64,000 bases of DNA from Paracentrotus lividus (GCA_940671915.1 CALNVZ010003434.1:13739683-13803682); one strand, 5' to 3'. Shown: positions 49,351 through 60,960, counted from the stretch's first letter. Notes: generated by a model from the sequence alone, not told the origin. Numbers and translations: made by a program.

Positions 49351-49455
49351 CGGGTTTCACGGACGAATGTCATCATGAGTTTGCCATAGCTCAGATGGTA
49401 GAGCACCCGTGTAGTAATCAGGAAGTCTCAGGTTCGAATTCCAATAGAACCCCAT
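49351..49455 (+). repeat. tRNA-derived SINE-like sequence (copy 1)
   Basis: TAGCTCAGATGGTAGAGC is a good A box and GGTTCGAATTCC a near-perfect B box at tRNA spacing. The acceptor and anticodon stems do not pair properly. Upstream CACGGACGAATGTCA recurs in the copy at 49594, which shows a repeated retroelement, not a single tRNA gene. Confidence 0.6.
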
Positions 49456-49593
49456 TTTCTTTGCTAATTTTTTCATAAAATTTCTGGTCAATTTCCTTGA
49501 TTGTTCAAATTGATCACTTTACCGTGATCCCTCGTATATATCCCCATGTTGATTTCTATCCTTCGGGTTTATGCCAGGTTTCAATATTGTTTG

Positions 49594-49662
49594 ACGGTTT
49601 TCAGGGACGAATGTCACCATGGGTTTGCCATAGATGGTAGATCGCCTGTCTAGTAGGCCCCA
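49594..49662 (+). repeat. tRNA-derived SINE-like sequence (copy 2, truncated)
   Basis: Repeats the upstream part and A-box region of copy 1 (GGGACGAATGTCACCATG, TTTGCCATAGATGGTAG) but lacks the CTCAG portion and the B box. Confidence 0.55.
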
Positions 49663-50602
49663 TACTAATTTCCTGGAATTATTTCACGACCTGAAAATTT
49701 CCTGAAAATAACAAAATTTCCCGAATTTCTGGAGGATTGGAATCAACAATCCTTTCAAAGTGAAATCGCATAAGCTTGTATGTTATGGGTCTCATGTCCT
49801 TTACATAACCTGTATGTTTTATAAATTATGTCATGTAACGCGCTAGAAACCACTTTCAAACGCGCACACGTTGCACCGGATACCGGACGCTTACACACAT
49901 GGTCCGCGTTCAGATTGCACCAAGTAGCTCCGATTTATGTGCGAAAATAGATAAACCCGTGTCACGTCGCTACCGCACTAATATTCAAATACGTCATTGA
50001 TTTTTATCATCAATATAAATGGCCAGTTATGATTTGGTATGAATATTTCTTATAGATGAAAACTTGGAATGTGACAATTACAAGAATAATAGGAAAGTTT
50101 TTGCGAAAAGACTACTTATTCATCTTTTTGTAGTACATTTCGTCATGTTACGCGTGGGAAAGTTCTTTATAAAAAGTACGAAATGTGCGAGGTCTAAATT
50201 TTGGTAAATTTCGGAGGGGCGACGGGACTTAAAAATATATTGGAAATAGAAAATTATGGCAGACCATTGCCCGTTTACATTATACAATGATTTAAACTGT
50301 CCAGACTGGTCCAGAGGTAGGCCTACCATATAACAGGGTACCTCACACCAGGGGGTGTACACCCCCCCCCCCCTGTTCGGAACGACGAAACTTTGCATTA
50401 TTTCAACAAATATCTAGATAAACGAACTACATCATTTTCGGAATAACAAACCTACATAGGAAATGATTGTGTTTTGAATAACGGACATAATCCCATTCTG
50501 AGTCATTGCTCATTGGTTGTAACAGGATCCCCAGAACAAAAATGGATGGCATAATTAATGATAAGTTGTAAATTATACTAATTTCGTTAGGGTTATGTTT
50601 AG
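49663..50602. other. Gene-free stretch
   Basis: Unique-looking AT-rich DNA with a poly-C tract near 50361. Short frames only. Confidence 0.4.
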
Positions 50603-51191
50603 AGGAAACCAATACCTAAGGAAATTATCACTTTCATATGAAAGAGCATAATGAGAGGAGCAATTTAAAAAAGTTTCATCAAAATTGGTCATGAAATAAG
50701 AGAGTTATGGAAGTTTAAAAAGTCTCGTTTTACCTTCTATGGGGATCCTCAAATTGGCAACATCAGCTTCAAAATGGCCGATTTTATGGACAACTCTCCA
50801 TTGGTTTTGTACACAAATTTTCAGATTTTCCCCATTTTCTTTCAAAATATGTCTTACCTCCTTCTGAGCTCAACATAATGTTGTGTGAAATATATTTTTC
50901 CATGACATATTTTTAGCTCAGAAGTAAATAAGACATATTTCGAAAGAAAATGGGGAAAATCTGAAAATTTGTGTACAAAAGTCAAAACGAAATAGAGAGT
51001 TGTCCATAAAATCGGCCATTTTGAAGCCGATGTTGCCAGCTTGAGGATCACCATAGAAGGTAAAACGAGACTTTTCAAACTTCCATAACTTTCTTATTTT
51101 ATAACCGATTTTGATGAAACTTTTTTTGAATTGCTCCTCTGATTGTGCTGTTTCATATAAAAATGATAATTTCCTTGGGTATTGGTCCCCT
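50603..51191. mobile_element. TTAA-type foldback element
   Basis: Ends AGGAAACCAATACC and GGTATTGGTCCCCT are inverted; TTAA follows the right end (51192-51195), and TTAG, one base off, precedes the left. Arms are almost fully complementary, for example TCGTTTTACCTTCTATGG, CATAAAATCGGCCATTTT and CCCCATTTTCTTTC with their partners. A strong hairpin of nearly 600 bases would form in RNA. Confidence 0.85.
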
Positions 51192-51195
51192 TTAA

Positions 51196-52691
51196 AGTAT
51201 TATGATAAAAGTGTCGAGACGAAAAAGACTTTGCTTTGAAGTAAAAACGTTCCTTTTCAATTTCACGTTTATCCAAAATGATCAATAATAGATGTTTCCA
51301 ATATTTTGACCACTTGACGCCCTCAACATCTAACCATGCCTTGGAGTTAAAAAAAAAAAAAAGAACGAAAAACAAAACAAAAATAAAACATCTTAGCGGA
51401 TCCAGGCGGGGTGCAGAGGACGCGCCCCTATATAATTTGAAAACCACTCACTGACCTGAAGGCCCTAATCGGAAAATTTCGGCAGAGTGGTTTTCAACTG
51501 GTTTGAAAAAGTTAACGTTTTCTCAAATTTGTATTTAAAATATTGTTTTAATGTTAAATGCAGCCGAACCTAAATTGCAATAGGAATTAGAGTTCATGAA
51601 TTGAGTGGAAATGGGTTGGTGGTAAAAGTCACTCAAAATAAATAATTACCTAGGCCTAATGAAACAATGTTGTTTTCTATTTTCTCAGGAAATTCCATAA
51701 AATTTCCACCAGGAAAAACCTCAGGCTCAAGCAATCATCATTCTGTTTATTATTTTTAGATGGGCGACCAGTATCTTCAGAAGGCTATACAGGTAAAGGC
51801 GGTATCCATTTTTTTGTTTTAATTATGGGTTAGAACAATTTAGCAATAAAACTGTAGATTGCATGCATGGAAAAAATAGGACATATAAAGGCGGCACAAA
51901 TAGGCCTACAGTTGAATATTTAGAGGAAATCTTGAAAGAGAAGTATTCAAATTTCATTTGCTTTCAATTAGTTAAAAAGAGAAATGTAATTTTTTTTAAA
52001 AATTTATTTCTTTTTATTGTTTTAAGTTACCCAAAGACGACCTATGAATACGCTTGTCAAGCCCCTGCCACAAACGACGTTTTATTATCAGATTATAAAA
52101 TACCAGTTATTACAAAATGAATAGCATTAATATTTGCATATCTGATACCATCTTTTGGAAGAGAGATGTGTTTAATGCCTTATCTTCCCTATTTCCAAGA
52201 AGGACAATGCTAAATTGAAAATATATAGGCCTAAATTATTTTGTAATCCAGTCTTTTCGCGCGAAGTCAAAAACTACCTGCAACAACCTGTTGTTTTCCA
52301 ACGCAATAGAAAAACCACAAAGTCATTCTCATCAAAGAAATCAACGATGAGAATTCCAACAAAGTTCACATTCCACTTGCAGTTCAACAATGTAGATTCG
52401 GAAGAGGAATGATATGAATGTGTTTACGAGATAGTGGCCCCTCGAAAATGTAAAATTAACAATGACATATTTCCTTTTGAATCCATTGCAGGTGCACCAA
52501 TTGGGCCCTGTAAAATTTGCAATTGCTGAATGAAAATAATGGATTTGAAAGAAGAAGAAGAAGAAGAAAAAAGAGGGTATAATGACATTCATCCGATACT
52601 ATATCTTCCCATAAAGTTTATGATATCGGCCAATAGGGCCAATATAGTAAAAATATGTTGTATAATAATGTCTAGAAATAAAATCGGATGA

Positions 52692-52692
<1 letters not shown>
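51196..52692. other. Gene-free stretch with one possible exon
   Basis: AT-rich DNA. A GCGGATCCAGGCGGGG repeat fragment lies near 51395. One small exon-like segment is listed separately at 51760-51792. Nothing else is supported. Confidence 0.4.
51760..51792 (+). CDS. Possible 33-base exon of an unknown gene
   Basis: The segment ATGGGCGACCAGTATCTTCA and the following AAGGCTATACAG encode MGDQYLQKAIQ. It is preceded by a good polypyrimidine tract and AG and followed by gtaaag. Eleven residues cannot identify a family, and I found no convincing partner exon with matching phase within the window. Confidence 0.2.

Positions 52693-52733
<41 letters not shown>
52693..52733. repeat. Poly-A tract
   Basis: About 41 consecutive A, either a simple repeat or the remnant tail of a retroinsertion. 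Confidence 0.9.
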
Positions 52734-52735
<2 letters not shown>

Positions 52736-53141
52736 TTATAGCCAGTGGCAAGTATGAGAATTTTCGTCCATTGTTTTATCAAATTGTAACAATACCTTCT
52801 TTTTAATGTTGCATACGTGCTGATCTCCAGTAATTATTACTATTTTTTGCCTCGACGTGCCGAATAACGAAATACGTCTTATCGTAGTTTTTATTGTCAA
52901 ATAATAATAAACAATGAAAATAGACTGCTCGAAAATAAGAGTGATAGCTCGATCGGGGGCTTTTGGAGGCGGAACCATGCAAAATTATCCATTTTCCACG
53001 GGTTTTTGGACCATATTTGGAACCCTTTTTTAGGATTTGTTTGGATTGTCAACCCCTAGTATTATGTTTCAAGTCCACCACCCTTTCTCACACATCTTAT
53101 ATTTGGGTGTATTCCCACAAACCAATTACGTAACATTACAC

Positions 53142-53167
53142 TCCCCCCCCTCTCTCTCTCTCTCTCT
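53142..53167. repeat. Poly-C plus (CT)n tract
   Basis: Eight C followed by about eight CT units, as at 20484 and 22545. Confidence 0.9.
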
Positions 53168-53238
53168 CCTCAGCGAGTTTATTTTGAATTTTGGTTTCAT
53201 GTACAAGATGAAAGACCCTCTTCATATCCCGAGATTAA

Positions 53239-53848
53239 AGGACTCATCCGGGCTGGAGTTTGCATTATAAGAAAAATAAAGTAAAATTGAAAGAGCACAA
53301 CACTGAAAATTTCATCAAAATCGGATAAGAAATGGCAAAGTTATGAATTTTCTTAGGTTTTGAATTTTTTAGGAAACAGTTCTTTGAATTGGCAAACTGA
53401 TGATGTCTCAGTCCCCCTACTTTCTTTGTATTTTATTGTATGAAATACCAATTATCAAGATTTTCTGCCCCAAGGACATAAAAACAGGGATTAATCCTTG
53501 TGGAATGTTCAAGGTCACAAGTGCTTTTACTTATTTCAGTATGAGGGGCAGATTTTCTGTATACGCAATATATGAAAAAATTAGATAAATAGGATTTCAT
53601 ATAATAAAATACACAATAAGTAGGGGGACTGTGACATCATCAGTTTGCTCATTTGAATATTCAAATATTCAAATGAGAGTATGAGACAATGAGACAGTTG
53701 CCAAGAACTGTTTTACAAAAAAAATCAAGACCTAAAAAATGCATAACTTTGTTATTTTTCATCCGATTTTGATGAAATTTTCTGTGTTGTGCTTGATGAA
53801 TTTTACTTAATTTTACAAAACTTTTTCATTTCAGCCCGGAGTCCTCCT
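53239..53848. mobile_element. TTAA-flanked foldback element
   Basis: Ends AGGACTCATCCGGGCTG and CAGCCCGGAGTCCTCCT are inverted, with TTAA at 53235-53238 and 53849-53852. Inside each arm are AATTTCATCAAAATCGGAT, GCAAAGTTATGAATTTT and GATGATGTCTCAGTCCCCCT or their complements, the same module order as the other TTAA foldbacks. Confidence 0.85.
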
Positions 53849-53852
53849 TTAA

Positions 53853-56800
53853 AGAGTGGGGGGGGGGGTGGCGGTATTAAAAAAAAAATGTTAACCATGG
53901 TTAAATACTGCCCCCCCCCCAAAAAAAAAGAAAAACAAACAAACAAACAAACAAAAAACAATGCACATTGTGCAAATTGGTAAAACATCAACATCAACAC
54001 AAGGAAGAGAGGGGGACCTGGGATCGAAAAGATATGGACCTAGGATCAGCGTTTCCATCCCTCCTTGCCCCCCCCCCCCCCCTCTTCCCGCTAGTACGTG
54101 TGTTTTCTCTTTGAAGAAAAAGCCAAACCACTTGGATATCAGGACAGAGGTTAGCGTCAGAGTGAATGAGTGAAGGGGGGGGGGGGCGGGGGACGCGCCA
54201 CGCAGCGATTTATTCCTCGATATAAGATGCACATCGATCATTATTTTATGTTGGACGGATTTCTTTCTTTTTCCTTCTTCTTGCTTTTTAGGCACGCTTT
54301 CAGCTTTATCTAGTAACACAATTCTGATCTGACGGGGCCATACGATCTAGTAACATTCTCCTTCAGTGGTTTTTACAAGCTAGATAATTAATTCGTCAAC
54401 AGCTTTCAACAAGCCGACACCACGGCGCTGGGGTTCAGAGCTTGTTCGCCGCTCTGAAAACATCCACAAGCATATCGTTCATGACCCACATTCCTGTGGA
54501 ACATCAACGAATCATACAATAAAGTGGGGGCTCAAATGTCACCTAAGTTCTGAATTTTCAAGTTTGTTTATTTTGATATTTCTTCTAATTTTATCGATCA
54601 GTCTCAGGTTTTGCTGATCAAGTGGTTAAATCTGGCGTGTCATGGAGATACCATGGTTACGTAATATAGGGCCTATATGTAAAGTTTTAAAAAGTGGAAG
54701 GAGAAGAGACGAGGGGTGGGGCGTACAGAGTAACAAATATAACTATATGGCCTATCGAATGAGGGTTTTATTGATTTTGGTTTATTCGCTGAGAAGAAAT
54801 CAGAGGTATGAAAAAAAAATCACATTCAAAAGTATTCGACCTATAAAGAATCTCATGTCTTCATTCCTAAAATTTAAGACAATCATCCACTTCATCATTG
54901 CCGACCCATTCTGACTGGTGAAATGCCGTGGCATACAGGACGCACCAGTATAAAAATGGGATTAAAAAAAAGAACCCAAACACAACTAATAAAAGAATCA
55001 AAACATGTAGAAATTTACTATACAAGGCCAGATATAAAGACATATTATTTATAATGTCATTATATATAATAACTTGTTAACTTCAATATCTTTAATTGTC
55101 GGCTACATTTGGTGCACATCATAATGATTTCATTCGAAGTTTGTAATCCCATATTGCTTCTTTTTCAATTTCCACAAACTAATTTTGTTGGTCAACACTG
55201 GTAATAAATGTACGCTAGGTGGCGCTATTGCTCTTTATGAACTACTTGACAAGTATCCTAGTAACGGGCCGCGGGGGTGTGAGAGTTCAGCTTTGTAGCT
55301 TCTTTTTCCCTCTCTCTTTTTTTTTTGATATTCAACTGACTTTCGGCTTATTTAGCTCTTCCTCGGTACAAAAGTATAGGAGCCCCTTCAATTTAAGCAT
55401 TTTTCAGCCTCTTCATTTTTTTTTTTAAATTTGTGATCAACAACACAACCAACCCTTTTGGCCAAGATTGTACCAAAAGACCCGTTTTCTAACGTTTTGA
55501 ATACTTTGCTACAAAGATTGTCATATGTTCGCTAGATATACCAACAACTAGTGTAATAGTGATTTGAAATATTGTTACATTAATCCCGAAGAATGCTCAT
55601 CATAGAATAATGGTTCAAATATTTGAATCCCGTTTTGTCAAGTGGTTCAAGACCACAATAATTATGCATGTACCAATAAACGATTCAGTGCACAACAAAT
55701 CCATTGTGTATCTGAAATTCCAAATTCTTTGTGGGAAAGATGGGACAAGTGCAATTGTATTGTTTTCTTAATCAGGTTCTGATCACAGATTTTAAAAAGA
55801 GAAGAAGAAGAAGAAAAAAGAAGGATTAGGCCTACATACATATTGACATATTAACAAAGCAATATCATAACACTTTTAATCTGGTTAGCATGACAATGTC
55901 CAATTTTTATTAAAAGCAATAATATTAAACAGGGCGAGAACAAAGAAATATATTTTAGTATATTTTCCATCTTACACAATATATTAGAATATTAAAAAAT
56001 AAATAATCATTGATTCAATGCTGAGTCAGTGTAATACACTTAGTTCATTCAAATTCTCTCTTGTATTGAATATACAACACATATATTACTTTCTCAAAAT
56101 ATCAAGAATTAGTCTCTCTAAAGGGCCTGAAGTCAATTTTTTTAAATACTTAAAACTAATATATGCCAAGAATTTGAACATATTAGGAAAAAGATTTAAC
56201 TCTTAATGTGCCAGATTAATTTATAGCAAAAAAAGCAGATTTTCTTTTAAAATCTTTTAAAATGGTATGAAATAGTCTTGCTTGGTGTCAATGACTGGAA
56301 ATTGATTCACAGACACAATACAATTGACTGTACTATTTGCAAAGCCTTTACTGCCAGCAATCAAGAGAAAATTAATTATTACGATTGTATAGATAATAAG
56401 TACAATTGCACGAAAACATGTCCGTGGCATGCTAAGGGTTAAGTAAACCATGGTATAAAATAAGCCATCTTATGCCACTTACAAAAAGAAAGAAAGAAAA
56501 AATTCTTCCCAATAAAAATGCAGGATAGAGTTGATATTAGGGTTAGGTTCAGAGTTAGGGTTTACGTCCTGGCATTTTACACTGAACCTAAATATGAACA
56601 CAAAACTTTATATAAACCTCCCTCTTTTGTGAATTGATTTCATTGTCTATAATGGTTCTTAGGAAACTCCAAGACAAAATTACCCCTGGACAACTACCCC
56701 CACCAATAATCTACCACCTAACCCTATTTCTGGGGGTAATTGTCCGGGGGGGGGGTAGTTGTCAAAGTTGTCAAGATACCGTCTTTAATGTACTATATTA

Positions 56801-57180
56801 ATGAGTGTGAAAACTGGCTATACAAATAATGATGGCGGCCAATTGTCATATTGTAATTGCGGTCTATTCAACAAGGATATATTGCATATTTTTTTCTACA
56901 TAAATTACATAATATTTAGTCCGCTCCCTTAATAATGAGGTGCTCAGGACAAAGAATTGTCTCATAAGAGAATTTCCTTCTATCCATACTCGTTATAATG
57001 GGAGGTGACTGTATGAATCTAGTTATATTTACTTGTTATTGCTTTATATAAGCAGCTCCTTGTGTCAAAACTAGTAAAACATATCTGCATGAGACATTCT
57101 ATACATGCGTATTTTGAGATAAGCATCAAATTCCTTCAAGGTCTATTTCAGAATGAAAATTACTTTTCTTCTAAACATAA
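53853..57180. other. Gene-free stretch with homopolymer tracts and a small hairpin
   Basis: Poly-G/C tracts near 53862, 53911, 54069 and 54177. A CTCF-like word is at 55213-55227. A hairpin at about 56689-56763 has arms GACAACTACCCCC and GGGGGTAGTTGTC and a CCTAACCCTA loop. No gene evidence. Confidence 0.45.
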
Positions 57181-57191
57181 TACTACTACTG

Positions 57192-57259
<68 letters not shown>

Positions 57260-57328
57260 GCTGCTGCTGTTGCTGCTACTACTACTACTACTACTTCTAC
57301 TATTACAATTACTACCACTATTACGACG

Positions 57329-57364
<36 letters not shown>
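57181..57364. repeat. (TAC)n microsatellite
   Basis: About sixty TAC/TGC/TTC triplets with a few interruptions. Poly-Thr, poly-Leu and poly-Ser frames across it are artefacts. Confidence 0.95.
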
Positions 57365-57368
<4 letters not shown>

Positions 57369-59150
57369 ATAAAATGACTACTGCTATTACTTTACCACAA
57401 CTACTTTTTTTCCTATATGTCTCATTAAAAAAAAAAAAATTATATTTAAACAAATTATTTCATGAGTCGCAACTTAAAATGCAAATGAACAGGAACCTAT
57501 ATTGCTAAAAGCCCAAGAGACATAAGATCTGTGAGGCCAATTTAGGTAAGAGTTTATAGGGTTCCTTTTGGTCATTAGTCAACTTGGCATAAGCCTTGTT
57601 AGGCAAAATAAAATATGCTAAGTTTTTTACAATTATCAAAATAATCATAACATAATCTTAATTGCAAGACACAAAATGCATAATAAAAAAGGCACCTGAT
57701 GTAGGAATATTACACAATTATAGGGACAAATCATTGCAAAATAAAATAAGTTTTCCTCAATTGCAGCAACACAGAAACATGTAAATGATATCAATATAAG
57801 GCATACATTAGGAAAAATAGGCTTAATTATTTTGGTTTCATAAAGTAATTATCATCAAAATAATTCAAACACTTAGATGTATGTTTATACAGTTACAGGC
57901 ATGATATATGTAAAGGATGGAATGAAATCAAATGCAAATTATTAAATGTTGGCTTTCAATGTAAAAATAGATATGAAGAATCATTCTAGCAATAATTCTA
58001 CCTGCACTCTAACTGAAATACTTAAAAAAACTCAAACTATTGCAAAATATAAGGAACAGTCTCCAAAAAGAAAATAGGCCATCAATAGCTACATGTATAC
58101 AGGTCAGTTATTTAAAACCCACAGACAGCCTTTTGTGTGTTTGAAAAAAAAATAAGGGCAGTGTTAAGTTCTAAATAGATTTTAAATACACTTGCTTCAA
58201 AGCTCATTCATTAATAGTCAATTATCAAAGAGTTAATGTTTTCAGGTGTTTTAAACTAAGATTATACTAGTATTGCACAACACCTGTCTCATTAAGGAAT
58301 GTTATTAATGTTTATTCAAGAATCCCTGGTACGAAACATGCATGGAATCTACATTCTCATGTTAATTACATTCAAGGTTTGTACTGCAGTAAAGAACCAT
58401 GCATGGAATGTTTTGTTCATTACAAAGTGAAACAAAAGCTAGGTGGGGTGGCACTGAGGCAAGGCTTTGGGTGAACAGAGTCAACTTTGAAGAGAGCTGG
58501 GTCGGCTTTCCTGTCTATTCAATAGACCTGTTTACTGAAAGTATACATTCTTTGTTAACAAAGGTTGATATTGACTACCATGATGCTCAGCATCAACTTT
58601 CCAGACATAGCAACAAGTAATGTATGGATTCCAGGTATTGTAGTTTATTCATTAAAACAGGTTGATAGAATACCTTGTCACAAGATATAGGTCCCCATGA
58701 AAGAAACATTCATAAATTTGAATACTTGGTAAACTGGTCAAATTTAGACCTGGGTTCTTTCTTTAGAGTGCTACACACGTACGTTCCTCCTTGGATCTTG
58801 GCGTGCGCAGCCATATTGTGCGGTGGTCACATGTTTGGATTTCCATGGTCACATCACGTCTTAGTTGAAACGTTCACTCTCCACGCCATACACAATAGAA
58901 AGTCGTAGATAGATGCAAGTTGTGTTGTGACCATCGCGGTCTATTGTCATCTTGTGCGACGAAGGTCCGTTCATTTATGTTCGTGTTTTTTCATGCAACA
59001 GAATGACACCGAAGACAAAAGAGTAAAAAAATCCACAGAAATAACGCCAAAGCGACAACGTTGTGAATATACACCTCTACTTTGGATATTGGTGTTGAAA
59101 TATACTAATTAAACACACAATTTGGTTTTCTATGGTCACTTTTAAGAGTG
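57365..59150. other. Gene-free stretch
   Basis: AT-rich DNA. The part at about 58770-58900 is less AT-rich and has frames of 60-77 codons, but no splice-consistent or domain-bearing exon was found. Confidence 0.4.
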
Positions 59151-59151
59151 C

Positions 59152-59830
59152 TCAAATGACGATTTTATTTTTTACTAAACCAAATATAGAAATTATATGT
59201 GCTTTTATAAAATCATAATTTTTTAATATCTCTACCCTTTTATTTTTTGAAAAAAATATGAATGTTAATTAGAAGTTAACTGAACCGATACCGTTGTTGG
59301 TTTAAGGAGGATAGTTTTTTTGACTTGGGGACGCCCCTTTGAAATCAGTAAAATCTTCTCTTTTTACAAATAAAACCATAGATTCGTAACAAGTACATTT
59401 TCATCATTATGTCAATCGTTCATTTATTATTTTAATGTTGATATTAATAATCGAAATTAAAATTTGGAGTGTGGAAATACAATGTATGTCTATGTTTCGT
59501 TGGATTAATACTGCATAAACAGGAAAAAATTAATTAATATTGTATTGAAACTAGCAGAAAATAAATGTCAGCGCGCGTTAAGAGGCTATATCGCCGCGAC
59601 TATCGGCCAATTTTCCAGTCCCATTCCGGTGTTTGGTAATATTTCACATGGGTTTCACAAGTGATATTCCAGGATGTGTCTCCAAGTAAAAAAAAAACTA
59701 TCCTCCTTAAACCAACAACGGTATCGGTTCAGGTAACTTCTAATTAACATTTCATATTTTTTCAAAATATCAAAAGGGTAGAGATATTGAAAAACTATGA
59801 TTTTATAACCCAAAATTCGTCGTTTTGATC
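59152..59830. mobile_element. Foldback element with AT-rich arms
   Basis: Inverted arms pair over at least 59205-59340 and 59660-59810: AACCGATACCGTTGTTGGTT with its complement, and TTTAAGGAGGATAGTTTTTT with its partner. An internal TTAAGGAGGATAG and CTATCCTCCTTAA pair looks like a complete TTAA-flanked element nested symmetrically within the larger palindrome. The outer limits are approximate. Non-coding. Confidence 0.7.
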
Positions 59831-60823
59831 AGGCTTCCAAGATGCATAAATAACTGAGCGAAATATTCCCAATTGTTTGTTGAATTAGTTTATTTGATAC
59901 ACCAATCTCCAAATTCAAGATGCATATGCACCTTTTGCCACTTTTGATGTATTTCGGTGGTTTTTTTAAATTTTGCTGTCCAACTCGTTTCTACTGCTTG
60001 AGAAAAACATTACAACAAATTAACGATCCGCTCGCGTTGCACACGAAAACTAGCGTGCGCGCGCACATCAAACCAATATGGCGCCCTCCGCCAGGAGAAC
60101 ACACAACCAATAGACAAGAAACGTATGTGTACATTACATGTACATAATGCACCTATGCTATCCTTTGCAATAGACAAGCATACTCAGTTATTAACTGGCT
60201 TCATTTGAAATTTTGATAAAAACAAGTAGTTTTAGCACATAAAATGTGAATGAAATTGTATATACCAGAATGCTTATCTTTGAATGAACAATAGTTATTC
60301 ATAAAATATTATGTAATATGCTATCTTCTGTTAATTTGCTTTTCATAATCCTATACAAAGAATGATTTACATGTACATACAGATGTGTGTTCATAATATA
60401 GAGCAATATTGTGTCACATTTGAACATTTATATTGATAAATACCAGTACTCAAATAGTTTGCCTCTCCTACTGAATAATTTACATGCCTGCCACTTTTAC
60501 ACAAAAATCCTGACATAATGAAAATTACAGTTGGTTACTACAGCAGTGTATTTTTTTTTGTATACAGGCTACTTCGTGAGCAAAAATGTGCAAATTTTTT
60601 ACTATTATTTTGAAAAGTGTGTATCATATTCAGTTCTGAAATCTTCAAAAATATAGAACACATTCTGGAACATGTACAGTATCTAAATCACAATAATTAT
60701 ATTCACAATTAAAACAAATTTTGAGAAGAGAACTTGACTGAAATCTTTAATATATTCAATGAATTCATGAAGACAAATTGGCACAAGTGCATTGCATTAC
60801 ATGATCAATACTTCAACATCAAA
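59831..60823. other. Gene-free stretch
   Basis: AT-rich DNA. A short GC-rich patch near 60030-60100 has GCGTGCGCGCGCAC, AATATGGCGCC and two CCAAT words but no adjoining coding exon. Confidence 0.4.
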
Positions 60824-60830
60824 GGCCCAA

Positions 60831-60960
60831 ATTCACAAACGTGGTTTAGTTAGTCCATGGTCTAAATCAGGGGTTTAAACCACGGATTTAGACCATGGTC
60901 TAAATCCGTGGTTTAAACCCCTGATTTAGACCATGGACTAACTAAACCACGTTTGTGAAT
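60831..60960. repeat. Perfect 130-bp palindrome, no spacer
   Basis: Bases 60831-60895 are the exact reverse complement of 60896-60960, with the axis inside GACCATGGTC. Each arm itself alternates TTTAGACCATGG, ACCACG and GGGGTTTAAACC words. Imperfect pairing continues outward (AAAGGCCCAA against TCGGGCCAAA) to about 60824-60967. Confidence 0.97.

Noticed and set aside
49381..49455. Functional tRNA gene
   Set aside because: A and B boxes are good, but the acceptor and anticodon stems do not pair, and the unit is partly duplicated 245 bases on with the same upstream flank, so it is SINE-like.
54292..54312. Possible exon after a strong polypyrimidine tract
   Set aside because: Acceptor is good, but the donor is weak and the frame closes after a few codons; could not be linked convincingly to 51760-51792.
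57062..57508. 148-codon frame rich in threonine
   Set aside because: Produced entirely by the TAC microsatellite; frames on both strands are equally open.
60030..60120. Promoter with CCAAT and ATGGCG words
   Set aside because: No adjacent coding exon on either strand.
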